Made by a program: the position numbers and the translations under genes
Shown: piece after piece, positions 47,175 to 58,449 of the stretch
How the letters are laid out: every line of letters begins with the position of its first letter
Position numbering within the stretch: position 1 is the stretch's first letter
Notes under the pieces: generated by a model
Database searches by the model: none
Seen by the model: only the letters and a program-made list of their open reading frames with translations
What the model was told of the DNA's origin: nothing
From: Notospermus geniculatus
Lineage: Eukaryota > Nemertea > Pilidiophora > Heteronemertea > Lineidae
DNA length: 64,000 nucleotides
Assembly (NCBI GenBank): GCA_002633025.1
Contig: NMRB01000685.1
Span: 113,332 to 177,331, forward strand
Direction of reading: 5' to 3'

Positions 47175-47674
47175 CTAGTGTTTCGTGTTGACGAGGTCTT
47201 GGAAGGAAGGTTGTCCTACGTCTTGTTTGGCACCAACAGCTGGCTCCATTCCAAACTGTGTCTTGTAGAACCACGCCAAAGGCACGTCCTTGGCAACATC
47301 TTTTTCGAACAAGCTACGGTACGCACCAACGTGGTCACCGTAAACCACGGTTTCTCAATTCAACCGTCCATAACCTTGGTGAAGTCACTCTCTCGTACAC
47401 CCATGGTCACACCGCCATTCATCCCCGGCAATATCATAGGCATGCTCAATGAACCCACTCGAGACAATTCTGGTCGTGAACGGAAGACAACTCGACGTCT
47501 CTTCAGAGGTATCGCGCTTGTTGTACGGAAGAATGAAAGAATGCAGGGAAATTGGTCAATTTGGCTCTTGTTGGTGTTTGTAGAGGCAATGGATACTACG
47601 AGCATTAACACTCTTGGCTTTCTTCTTAGAAAAAAGATGTTCAGTTTGGAAAGGGCATCCATTGAATGGTTCAA
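47175..47674 (-). pseudogene. probable frameshifted coding remnant, family not recognised
   Basis: On the minus strand one frame is open from 47674 to a TGA at 47360-47362 and looks protein-like near its end (MPMILPGMNGGVTMGVRESD). Directly after this stop a second frame is open from 47354 to a TAG at 47175-47177. It encodes a convincing segment with VVYGDHVGAYRSLFEKDVAK and PLAWFYKTQFGMEPAVG. The abutting frames suggest one coding sequence broken by an indel or stop. The plus-strand 174-codon ORF over the same region is probably its shadow. I cannot assign a function. Confidence 0.3.
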
Positions 47675-47689
47675 GTCCAGAGTGTGAAA

Positions 47690-48758
47690 GAGGCTCGAGT
47701 GGAGTAATGTTTCATTGTTTATGCTGAGTGAAAAAACAACGGTAGTTCTAAAATGTGGAATAATGGGCGAAACGAGAGAAATGGCTGGACGGATCTCGCA
47801 GTGTCCACGGGTATAGATGTTGGTGAGCCACCCAAAGTGATGGCCGTGAGAGTTGGCCTAAGGACCATCCAGTTGTACTGTCGGGGTTGTGTAGGAAAGT
47901 GGACCATGCAATGGTTACCCTGCAATTGTACAGTATCTGTTTTTTAGTTATACTTCTTACTTCTGGACATGATTCCGTCTTGATATTTCAAAGTTGTCAA
48001 GAAAACTGTCCGGTCACATCGATGGCCTGATTGAAGTTTAAGTGCACTAGAATTTGTAACTAAAATATTCTCACAAGGCGAATTATCTCTTGCGTTTAAT
48101 GCTGTAACTAAGGATGGTTGAAGAAAGTAATTACGTCTTTGTCGTTGTCTGGTCCTAACTTATTAAGCAAAGTGGAATATCTTCATGCAATGTAACGTAA
48201 CGATGTACAGATTGCTATCCCAATCAGGACACAAACCATTTACATCCTGAAAGTTGAGACCCCACAATCAGTTCCCAACATAACAATTAAATTCTAAAAT
48301 GTTACCAACTCTCCCCTGCGGTCCAGTGCGTGGTCCGAGATGACCAGGGTGGACAAAGCCATCTGTCCTCCCTAGCAGTGGGTGTTACCCCCAAGATATC
48401 AAACCTAGTTTGGCCCTTTATTCTCAGTCTTGTCCGTTGACGTAACCCCGACGCCCGGTTTCGCAACATCCTCAATCAACTCTCTGAAAATCGCGACCCT
48501 TTGTTCTGGGTGATGTCATATGACGCAGACACTCTTGGAATCTAATAGCCTGCCAGGGGTCTTGGGCCTAATTATGTCCCTGTCGGAAATAATGCCAAAA
48601 ATATACCAGGGATGTCATCAAAACATCCTCCTTCACTGGAACAGGGTCATTTTTCATCCCCTGGCATCTAGGGAACGAGCACGGTGGAGGTCCGACCCTT
48701 AATCACCCGCAGGGTTTGGGGGTGGACAGGGGTGACCCCTTGTGATCTTCCGTGATAC
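47690..48758. other. no gene recognised
   Basis: Short ORFs on both strands at 47719-47947 may belong to the same remnant as 47175-47674, but no continuous frame joins them. Confidence 0.4.
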
Positions 48759-49085
48759 TCAAGCCTCCAAGACCCTCCAAGTGAGGCATAAGGAGTAGCT
48801 TGAAATGGCCTCTTCCTTATTCACCAGGGCCAATAATGCTTTGGCTTCAGCCGTGATACAAGGGCAAGTAAATGTCTCCAAGTGAAGTACACGAGTATAG
48901 CGTGAGATGGCTTCTTCCATACTTACAAGGGACAATAATGCTTTGGTTTTAGCCTTATGCAAGGGCAAGTAAAAGACCCCGTCCAAGTGACGACCAAGAG
49001 TAGCTTGAGATAACCTCTTCCACCAGGGCCAATAATGCTTGGGCTTCGGCCCTGATGGAAAAATCTAATACAATACAATACGAAA
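48759..49085 (+). mobile_element. SINE-A fragment with three tandem modules, plus strand
   Basis: Three successive ~104-bp modules, each with CAAGTGA, GTAGCTTGAGAT-like, CTCTTCCAT and AATAATGCTTTGGCTT words. They end in GGCCCTGATGGAAAAATCTA and an (ATACA)n tail. The tRNA head is missing. This shows that the multi-module form exists outside the duplicated block. Confidence 0.8.
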
Positions 49086-49089
49086 TCCA

Positions 49090-49620
49090 TGGCGTGCATG
49101 TACATTTCCACATGAACATCGCCAAGATTCCTTCCTTGACATAAAATATCGAACAGCTCATACTCTTCTGTGGGTTATTGCTTATAAATGAGACGTTGGA
49201 CAAAGACTTTCTGTGATTTATGTCGTGCTAGGCAATTGTTATGGTTTACTCGAACCGCGGCTAGCGTATCTAGGGAGAATTCACGGCAGGCTTGAAGCTA
49301 GCGTAAGCATTGCTAAGGGGGAGCTAGTCAAGAATGTACTCGGGGTCACGGGGACTCGGGGTTGTCAGTGACAGGAGGCTGAATGGGGCGTGTAATATAA
49401 GAAATGATGTGTGCTATTGATGACCAGTTTCATCAGGCGCTGGTTGTATATGGAAGATTTCTGAGCGGCAGCTAGTAGAAGGAGGATTCAGTGAGGCTTA
49501 TTCTTTCTCAGAAGAAAAAAAACCTTAATCGTATGGCGGTCTCAATCTTCTGTACTTCATCAAACTTTCCTCAACACCGCCATGGATTACACCAGTTGCA
49601 TTTTATGATGTATGTAGGCC
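49090..49620. other. no gene recognised
   Basis: Short ORFs only. Confidence 0.45.
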
Positions 49621-49625
49621 TACAT

Positions 49626-49940
49626 GCAGGACTCCGTCAGTAGCATTTATGATGTACAGGACTACGACAGTAGCATTTATGATGTAGAGGACTACGTCAG
49701 TAGCATTTATGATGTAGAGGACTACGTCAGTAGCATTTATGATGTAGAGGACTACGTCAGTAGCATTTATGATGTAGAGGACTACGTCAGTAGCATTTAT
49801 GATGTAGAGGACTACGACAGTAGCATTTATGATGTACAGGACTACATCGGCCGCATTTAGGATGTAGTGGACTACGCCAATAGCATTTATGACGTAGGCC
49901 TACAGGATGACATCGGTAGCATTATGATGTACTGGACTAC
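49626..49940 (+). repeat. 30-bp minisatellite, about ten to eleven units
   Basis: The unit is GTAGCATTTATGATGTAGAG plus GACTACGTCA. Because 30 is a multiple of three, one plus frame reads a regular 10-residue repeat (SSIYDVEDYV) for 78 codons before a TAG. The last units are degenerate and drop out of frame. I take it as a minisatellite and not a gene. Confidence 0.9.
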
Positions 49941-50084
49941 CTGTGTTCAGGTGTAGATCAAAAAGAACCATTTCTTAGAAATACTATAGTATATACCTGC
50001 CAAGTATACCATACATACTTGTGACATCGCTACATATATCAGGAAAACCAATCAGCGAAAAATAATCGTCAATTCGCACATAAT

Positions 50085-50185
50085 TGCTTCAATTGTCCGG
50101 GCGTATTTAGCCTGGGCTAATTAATCACCCTTTGTATCATTAATTATCAAGTATCTAATTGTACGCTTAATAGAGTAACAATTAT
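50085..50185. promoter_or_regulatory. AT-rich cluster of homeodomain-type sites
   Basis: Within ~100 bp are GCTAATTAATC, CATTAATTATC, CTAATTGTA and CAATTATG, with a CCTTTGTATC (HMG-box-like) between. This density suggests a cis-regulatory element, but AT-rich DNA gives such sites by chance. Confidence 0.2.
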
Positions 50186-50486
50186 GAAAGATACAAACCA
50201 AAGAAATGGGTCAGGGCTGAAGGCGTCTTTTGTCTTCAAATGCCAAACAATTTCAACTGGGTCCGTGGATGCGCATGTTGGGGGAGTAAATTATCTATTG
50301 GGTAATTAGTTGCATAATTAGAGGCCTATCCCGGATGATGGCGAAGGCGGTATTTTCCTCATTATCATTTTTTGCATATCGGATGATGTGATTTGAACTG
50401 AACCTGACCGTATATAGTTCAAGTCGCGGTGAAGTAGGCCTACATTTAGTTTGAAAAAATGAATCAATGGGTGAATACGATACAAT

Positions 50487-50604
50487 GGGTCATATGAATA
50501 AAGACTAGTAAATGCTTTTACTTGAATTTTGCAATACTAATGCACTAGGCAATGCTGTACAAATCTGAAGTAAAAGCATTTACTAGTCTTTATTCATATG
50601 ACCC
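50487..50604. mobile_element. foldback MITE (GTAAATGCTTTTACTT family)
   Basis: Ends GGGTCATATGAATAAAGACT and AGTCTTTATTCATATGACCC are exact inverses. They are followed inward by AGTAAATGCTTTTACTT and its inverse. AAT flanks both sides. It is related to 18090-18206. Confidence 0.85.
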
Positions 50605-50629
50605 AATGTTGAACTGCGAACCACAAAAC

Positions 50630-50790
50630 TGTAGTGTTCCCCATCAGTGAGAGTTCCCCTCCTATTGTTTGACGGAATAAGTGCCACTTGACAGTAGTGG
50701 ACACAAAGAAATGTGTCGATTTATCTGTCAGCGTTTCCCAACAAATAAGGGGAAACACTGACATATGGAGACACTGACAGATGTTACACC
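50630..50790. mobile_element. AGTGTTCCCC-type foldback, third copy
   Basis: GTAGTGTTCCCCATCAGTGA at the left and GGGGAAACACTGACATATGG then TTACACC at the right match the elements at 11968-12136 and 25711-25880, with more divergence. Confidence 0.55.
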
Positions 50791-51273
50791 TCCTGTGTTT
50801 GTTTCGATATGTGTTTGGTTAGACCGACCTCACCGGGACCGACCTCACCGGGTCATCCTTCTGTAGAGATGACATATCCTTGTGTTTTCACACTCAAAAT
50901 TCTGTAGCGTGATTCAAAAAGTACTCAAAACAGCAAAGATGTGAAAGCCGAACCCACGCCACGGTGAAAAAACTCTCGAACGCTTTTCTAGGAAATTCCA
51001 AAATGATTATTTTAATCTGTGCATTCCTTCATGATGTGTGTTTATCCATCTAAAATTGCACTTTTCTAAAGTAGGCATTCAACAGGTCCACGTTTGAAAA
51101 ACAAGCCATCTAAAAGCTATTTATTTATTGGATAAAACAAACATGGTCAGTAATGTGGATGTTAATTTTTAGCTTTCAGTTGTGTTCAGAATCACAATGT
51201 TCCTGCTCGAATTTACCTAACCTGTTTAATCTTCGCCTACCCTTCGATTTAAGCTAATTTGCACTCTGTAAGA

Positions 51274-51480
51274 NAATGACGACGTTTTTGGCGAATGACA
51301 AACAGAAGTAAACGAATTTTGCCGAAAATGTACAAGCATTACCGAAGATGGACGTGATGTCATTCGGACGTTGCTCAAATGACGACGACCCAGATGAATG
51401 ACAAACGAAAATGAACGAATTTTTCCGAAAAATCACGAGTGTTTCCGATGATGGACGAGGTGTCATTCGGGAGTTCTCAA
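51274..51480. repeat. ~102-bp tandem repeat, two units
   Basis: Units start ATGACGACG at 51277 and 51379. Each contains GAATGACAAAC, AACGAATTTT.CCGAAAA and GTGTCATTCGG-like words. One base (51274) is unresolved. Confidence 0.8.
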
Positions 51481-51489
51481 ATGACCCCT

Positions 51490-53590
51490 ATTAAATGTAA
51501 CCAAGATTGTTCCCACTCGGCGGCGTCATCAAGAGTCAACATTGTAATTACAGTAGGCGAGAATACCGCCCGGAGAAAGAGAGATCGTGTTTTATTTCTT
51601 TTACCGTTGGCTATAATTACATGAAATATGAAGCCATCACTTGAGTTGACCTTTGAGAATCATTTCCGTTCGATTGGGAGTTCTTGCTTACGGATACTTT
51701 ACTTGAGACGGATACAAATACGTCTTGAAACTGACTCCTTGATAAATACGTGCTGTGTTGGATGCACTTGAATGACCAATGCATACCGGTGTACATCAGT
51801 CTCTGTGTCAGCAACATACTGACAGATGCTACGTACTGTATTACTACTGCTGCCCTACTCCACTGCCGTAGAGTCCACCTACATTCTCACACCCCGCGAA
51901 AGACAATCATAGGCTCAATAATGCGTTAATTGGACACGCTTAGTGTCTAGATACGCTTGATTGTCCACAGTAGCTCCAGCCTCCCACTGTGATAATTTCA
52001 TTGTCTCTCGTGACAACTTGATTACGTCGTGGAGGGTGATGGTTATGGAGGCTGTAGTGTCCATTGTTCTGAGAGATATGGCTTGTTTGGTTCATGATAG
52101 ATACCGGCTTTATGCTATCAATTCCACTTCAGGGAGCTGACCATGTAATGTACAGTATTGTCAAGTCTGGATTCAGAAACAGACGCATGTAGATGCAAGA
52201 TAACGTTACTATTTGTAGGCCTACGCGAGTGAAAAATTTACCTTGACCTATAGGCCCTAATCGATTTTTTTGCCCCCGACCTCCGAAGGTTGGGGCCTTA
52301 TGTCGGGACCTCTGCATCGGTGTCATTGTTGCTGGTGTCCATTTACATTGCTTTCCGTCTCTTAGCTCACCAGCACCGCTGCTTATCCAAGATGGCGGCT
52401 ATAGCGGCCATCTTGAATTTGGTTTCCGTCACTTATCTTGAGAACGCTTCGAACGATTGCCCTGAAACCTTTTCCCCATGTTTCTTAATAATGCACGTGA
52501 CCATATCATTTGATGCCCGGATGTCAGGATGGCGTGAGAGCTCCACAGAGGAGGTAAATTGAACCGCATCACGTGACGAGCACTCTTTCCTTTTCAACCA
52601 TCATCAGCTTCTTAAATATTTATACGCGCATTCCGTGTAATCAGAGGACACTTTGTCGTTGACCGATGACGATTATCCATTGCATGTAGGAAAGGATTTT
52701 GACACCTTTCTGTGATAATAGCTCGTCCATTTGTTAGTTTTACACGATGAAATCTAATTAGACGATTGGTATAGAGTATAAGAGTAATTAGAGGTTAAGT
52801 GTGCGGTGTGTGGTTCGGTATAAAGGTGACGAGATGGCCAGGATCTGGTTACCGAAGATTGCCGTGCGGTGCTGGAGTTAGTAAAAGCTTTTGGTCACAC
52901 CATCTACGATTATCATGATGTATACATCTTTAGCGCAGTCGCAGACTCATAAATATGCCGGTAGCAGTGGTTTATTACGTTGCAGTAAACCGCTGCCGTT
53001 AGCATAACCTGAATGGTGATAGGGTGTTCACTGTTGATTGCATTGTAAGGGATGGTAAATGACGTAGCCTACTCCTGATAAATAGGACACTACGACTAAA
53101 CCAATGGGCTATAATGCAGCAGGACCTTCGTCCCGTTGTGACTTCAATACCGCCACACCGCTAGCCGCATTGATATCCACGTATTCTTATGAAATACACT
53201 ACACACACTGAAATCAACACGCATGTCTTCGTGTGAACCGATCAGATGCACCTTCAACGTGCAATAAACACATTTTATAACATTATTGCAATTTGATGTG
53301 CATTACACACCTCAATGAAATTGACGAAGCTGTCGATGGGAGCGGCGTCATCTGGGATGTGGACTGCTTCACTGTAACTTGGCCATTACTTGGTGACAAT
53401 GTACGATTTATTAGTGTGATACATTGTTTAAAGGATTAGTGCTTTAGGTCTGTACTCTGGCAACATTTTTTTCCAACATTCAGACTTGCTACACCATGTT
53501 GGACAAACGTTGTCTAGGTGTACAGGGAGAAAACGAATTTTCCAACATGGTGTTGAAATGTTGCAGATTTGTTGGCCTTTGTATACAGGG
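51490..53590. other. no gene recognised
   Basis: Short ORFs. Homeodomain-type words (CTAATTAG, GTAATTAG) occur at 52755-52795. CAAGATGGCGGC at 52388 is a YY1-like word followed by its near-inverse GCGGCCATCTTGA at 52404, a short hairpin. Confidence 0.4.
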
Positions 53591-53597
53591 TCAGAAG

Positions 53598-53800
53598 ATC
53601 GTATTGTTCAGGGTATGTTGTTCAAATGTTGGAAAAAGATCGTATTGTTCAGGTATGTTGTTCAAATGTTGGAAAAAGATCATATTGTTCAGGTATGTTG
53701 TTCAGATGTTGGGAAAAGATCATATTGTTCAGGTATGTTGTTCAAATGTTGGAAAAAGATCATATTGTTCAAATGTTGGAGAAAGATTATGTTGTTCAAT
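53598..53800. repeat. 40-bp minisatellite, about five units
   Basis: The unit is TATTGTTCAGGTATGTTGTT plus CAAATGTTGGAAAAAGATCA. A 40-bp unit free of stops keeps all three plus frames open, which explains the three overlapping ORFs (up to 163 codons). Confidence 0.95.
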
Positions 53801-53979
53801 TGCTGGAAAAATGTAAACGCAGCTTTAGCCTCTGATCCAAGGAAAACGTGGACTAGAAGGTCCAGTATCGAATCTAGAAACAAAATATTTCGCATAATTG
53901 AAACTGATGGGTTTCGGAAAATGATAAAACGAAAACCAGCGGAAATTTATCATGAAATTGACGTAAACGATAGTTAAGA

Positions 53980-56900
53980 ATGAAATATACGGGGTAAAGA
54001 ACCTCATGCGTGGTCACTGAACCGTGAACGACTAGTTCTAATGAATTCACTATTATTAGACCATGTGGGTGAACATGATTCATAACGGCGCGATTACTCA
54101 CGGTTAGTGCTAAATGCTGGAATGGCAAGGTAGACGGCACAGCGGCGGCGATAATGACTCTATTTGTGACAAATTATCACCAGTTATGATGTATGATCCG
54201 AGCGGCGGAGAAATAGGGATGAATTTTGGGCAATTTTTCTCGATAATTGGTTCGATCGAGGCATCGGGTGTAATTAGCAGAGAGTGAACCCGGTAAACAA
54301 CATGGCCAGGCTATTAATCTGAGTCACGTGACCCGTTGATGATTTCCTTGGCCCTGGGCCACCACGTAATGAATTCGATATAATAATCCTGTGTTAGTCA
54401 AGAGTGGATGGATAGCGAACGACCCACTGTGAGACTTGGTAATACTTCAGGACGCGAATGTACTCTACTGTGGTGCAAATATGACGATTTACTAGAGTAT
54501 GTGTCAGTATACACTTTGGGGAATTTCCTCCAAGGTATACTATGCAGTAAAGAAAAAAACATCGATGTTTTCCATGTTGGATAAAAACAAATCGGCTATT
54601 TCAGAAAAGATGCCGTGAACAATAGATTCATGGATGAACAACAGCATTTTCGGTGTTCAGCGACATTGTTTCTAAAACTACCTGCAGCTGAAAAATGACT
54701 TCGCCAATTCTGAAAGTACTGCTCAAAAATCTCAAAAATCAAAACAAAACCAAAATTGAGGGGATTGTAGTGGTATTTTAATGTCGGCCCTGTTCATTTC
54801 ACTTACGCTTTTTACCCGAACAATTTCAGCTAATAAAATCATGCAATTGACAACAACCGGTTTGATACTTTTTAGGCAAAACCCATCATTGTACCCATAT
54901 ATGACTCCGGATTGATACTTTTAGGTACAACCTATATATGGGTTGTACTACATATCGATGTTCTACTTCTAATGTGTCAAATAATTTATCACTCCTACAT
55001 GTACATCGACATCTCAAAATTTGTAAATTGGCCAAATCTCCCAATTTGCATAATCATCCCAGTATTCCTTTTGTTTCTCGACCAGACCATAATATGGCCT
55101 GTTAGTCCAGTCAGATGCTGACGTAGTAGTATTCATAGCTGGTGCTATTAATTAGCCAGCAAAACCAACAACAAAAAAAGAAAAAAAATAATTGTCCATT
55201 ATTAATCACTGAATTCGCCGGAAAATTATCGCCTGGGGCGGAAGGGCATATAACAATAGTGTTGTTATTAAAAATTCAGTGTTATCTGCGAAGTGCATAT
55301 CCCTGACGACTGATCTCCAGGTTACGGCGACACGCGATGCAGAAAGAACTGCGGTTGGACGGTGATTGTCAAGTTACCACGCTAATATTGTGAATCAGGC
55401 TTTCAGTTTGAGAGTCTGTAAGTCAAGGCCTGAACATAGATCTTTTCCTTAGCTCCAACCTCCTTTACGCCCACACCGTCAAATTTTTTATCAAATTTTC
55501 TGGCGATCCTCGATAAAACGTTGTGGGTCTCAAGCCGCAGGCCCCCCGAGTCAGAATTTTTTTAAAATCGTATCAAAAATTCACCCCTATGATTGTGTAG
55601 GGTGGGCGAAATTCCGTGAAAACCACAAAAAAGTTTCTCAACCTATATCAGTCTGCTGTGTGGGGTACCTTATTTAGACAGAAAACTTCACGAATACGGA
55701 ACGCCCATGCCAAACCCTCCTGCGTCGTAACCCGCCCCACACAGTCAAGTACATGTACATGTAAACATCATTTGCCCTTGTCATTGTGATCAGAACCAGA
55801 TAACTCGATGTTTCAGTGTTAAAGTAGTCAGTATTCGGTCAGCAGTCAGTAGTCAGTACTCAGTACTCAGTCGTCAGTATCCAGAATCCAGTGTCCAGCA
55901 TCCGTACTGTTTGCTATAAAAGTACAGGAAAGAACGAGTACCACGCATCATGATATGCCAGTCACCGCGTGTGATCATGTATACTTTAACACAGCAAGAA
56001 AATATCCCCAGGTATTTCTGTGACTCACGCAATATGGGCTTTTTCGGGAAGTTCACACTGGCCATTGCATGTCATAGACGCTCATTTATGGGGAAGGTTG
56101 AAAACAGCTTCATGTGTCGCGTGAAAACTAAGCAGAGTGGATTCTTTCTAAAACACTGCACTCCTTCTTTACTTCTTCTTTTGGCTGTTGTCCACTGCAT
56201 CCACCTCTGAAAGTCCCACGTAAGGAACCCATTCAGCATCTGAAATGGTTTGATGTTGTTAACGTGCTTGCAATACACGTGATTATTCGTTTGGGCTTAC
56301 AGAACTCTAATACCGAAATGGTAATGGTAGCTCTTCAGACAGAAAATCGGAGGTTGGGTCTTTTTGGAGCCCAGCCAAAGATTTTTCAGGTGGTACTGCT
56401 TACCAAATAGGCCTACAGTTGTAAATCAATGGCTGCCCGGGCTTAATGGTAATTCAGACGTAACGGTTGATGAACGGTTTTGTCGCTGGTAAAGTCAGCC
56501 TGAACTTGGCTAAGTTTGCCGGCCCATCACTCTCTGGCAAGAACTCATGTATGCCAACGAAGTAGACGAAGGCTGTAATGTGGTCTAATGGAACAGAGAT
56601 AACAAGGTTGATCGGTGTTTTATGGGAAGTGTTTCAGTCGAAAATCACTGTAGTGTGGAGATAACACTAATAGATGCATTCAGAGGTATTAATTAGGGAG
56701 TTGGTCGCATTAGAATGCAAGTGACGTGGGGAGGGCGTGCTTTACGCCTACCGTATCTGACGGTATCAGCATCATATCATTTTGTAGATTACTGGCTCTA
56801 CATGCCCTGGGCAGAGTGGTTCAACAACTGAACGGAACGTTGCACCATCAAGTTAGGCCTAGCTTGATCCATTTCAACTTTGCCTATTCAGGAGACTGAG

Positions 56901-57111
56901 AAACAATGCCTTATTCACATGGCCATTGTTGAACAGATGCGCAGGGAAAGGTCGAACACCGTCATCACAAATTCGCTAGTCCCTTCGGAGGCTTGGTAGG
57001 CCCCCAGTGTCTGTGGCCATGGGGAGGGTGGCATTACGCCACATGGTAAGATGGTAGTATAGGGTGGTAGGACTTGGTCTTCATCGTCCTTCCTCTCAGA
57101 CCTCTGAATGC
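53980..57111. other. no gene recognised
   Basis: AT-rich with short ORFs. GTCAGTAGTCAGTACTCAG-type short-period repeats occur at 55828-55895, and a homeodomain-site-rich tract (ATTAATTAG, TTATTAATC) at 55145-55210. Confidence 0.45.
55828..55895. repeat. short-period AGTCAGT/CAGTACT repeat
   Basis: Successive variants of the 7-bp word (T)CAGTACT/CAGTAGT, grading into CCAGTGTCCAG at the right end. Confidence 0.75.
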
Positions 57112-57523
57112 NNNNNNNNNNNNNNNNNNNNNNNNNNNNNNNNNNNNNNNNNNNNNNNNNNNNNNNNNNNNNNNNNNNNNNNNNNNNNNNNNNNNNNNNN
57201 NNNNNNNNNNNNNNNNNNNNNNNNNNNNNNNNNNNNNNNNNNNNNNNNNNNNNNNNNNNNNNNNNNNNNNNNNNNNNNNNNNNNNNNNNNNNNNNNNNNN
57301 NNNNNNNNNNNNNNNNNNNNNNNNNNNNNNNNNNNNNNNNNNNNNNNNNNNNNNNNNNNNNNNNNNNNNNNNNNNNNNNNNNNNNNNNNNNNNNNNNNNN
57401 NNNNNNNNNNNNNNNNNNNNNNNNNNNNNNNNNNNNNNNNNNNNNNNNNNNNNNNNNNNNNNNNNNNNNNNNNNNNNNNNNNNNNNNNNNNNNNNNNNNN
57501 NNNNNNNNNNNNNNNNNNNNNNN
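57112..57523. other. assembly gap (412 N)
   Basis: A run of 412 N's. ORFs spanning it are meaningless. Confidence 0.99.
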
Positions 57524-57894
57524 CTTCAGATTTATTGAATAACATGTTAAGAGGGAATTTATTCAATTTAAAACAAAGCTGGACGAGGTGTCTCATTGAC
57601 TTGGATTGCGGAGATGATTTGAGTACTGACGGGAGAGATACGCGGTCGACGCAGCGGACCCCGAGGCTTGTCGCTGCGACTGACGGATTGCGATAAGTCA
57701 GGAGTGGGGAGGCTCGATCCCCCGCCGTCACCGACTGGATTAACCGATCACAGATACAGCGGATGACGGCTGTCGCCCGCCAGGTAAGCAGTATCTACCG
57801 TCACCAGGCTGCCCAATCGACTCCTGTGATAATTACGGGCGCCAGTGATCCGGAATCTATTTGGTTGTCTCTGATTTATTCAATTCGACACGTC

Positions 57895-58350
57895 TCTTGT
57901 CCAGTACTGCACCAAACTCATCTAAATGGTCCACAAGGACCCCCTTACCAAGTTTGCTTCTAGTGAGTCCACACGTTTCACGTGCCTTGGTCGCCGAAGT
58001 TCTCAGTGCACCAAGGTCATCTACATGGTCTACCATCACCCCTTTCCAAAACTTGCTTCAACTTGATCTGCACTTTTCTATGCCCCAGCACCTTGGTTGC
58101 CAGAGAAGTGCACAAGGGACCATCCGTAAATGGTCGACAAGGACCCTCTTTCCAAACTTGTCTCAACTTTTCCCTGGTTCTCAGAGTACTATATCAGGGC
58201 CATCTAAATGGTCCACCAGAACCCTAGTTCTAGTCCACTGGTTGCCAGAGTGCTTCACCAGGGCATCTAGCATCTAAAACTTCACCAGGACTCCCTTTCC
58301 AATCTGCATCAACTCGATCCACAGGTGTCTGGTCCCCTGGTTGGCTGAGT
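57895..58350. repeat. ~115-bp degenerate tandem repeat, about four units
   Basis: Each unit has TGCACCA-like, CATCTAAATGGTC, CAAGGACCCC, TTTCCAA.CTTG and CTGGTTGCCAGAG-type words in the same order. The third frame stays open because of the unit composition. Confidence 0.75.
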
Positions 58351-58374
58351 CTTGCACCAGTCCCTCTGATCGGT

Positions 58375-58447
58375 AGTCCTAGGTACCATTTGTCCTAGGT
58401 ACATTTTGTCCAGTACCTTTTGTCCGGGTACGTTTTGTCCTAGAACC
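58375..58447. repeat. ~17-bp repeat, about four units
   Basis: Units of GTCCTAGGTACATTTT with GTCCGGGTACGTTTT variants. Confidence 0.75.
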
Positions 58448-58449
58448 AG

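Noticed and set aside
53486-53977. 163-codon ORF
   Set aside because: The 40-bp array keeps all three frames open. The non-repeat tail has no recognisable domain.
57064-57731. ORFs of 144-211 codons
   Set aside because: They run mainly through unresolved N's.
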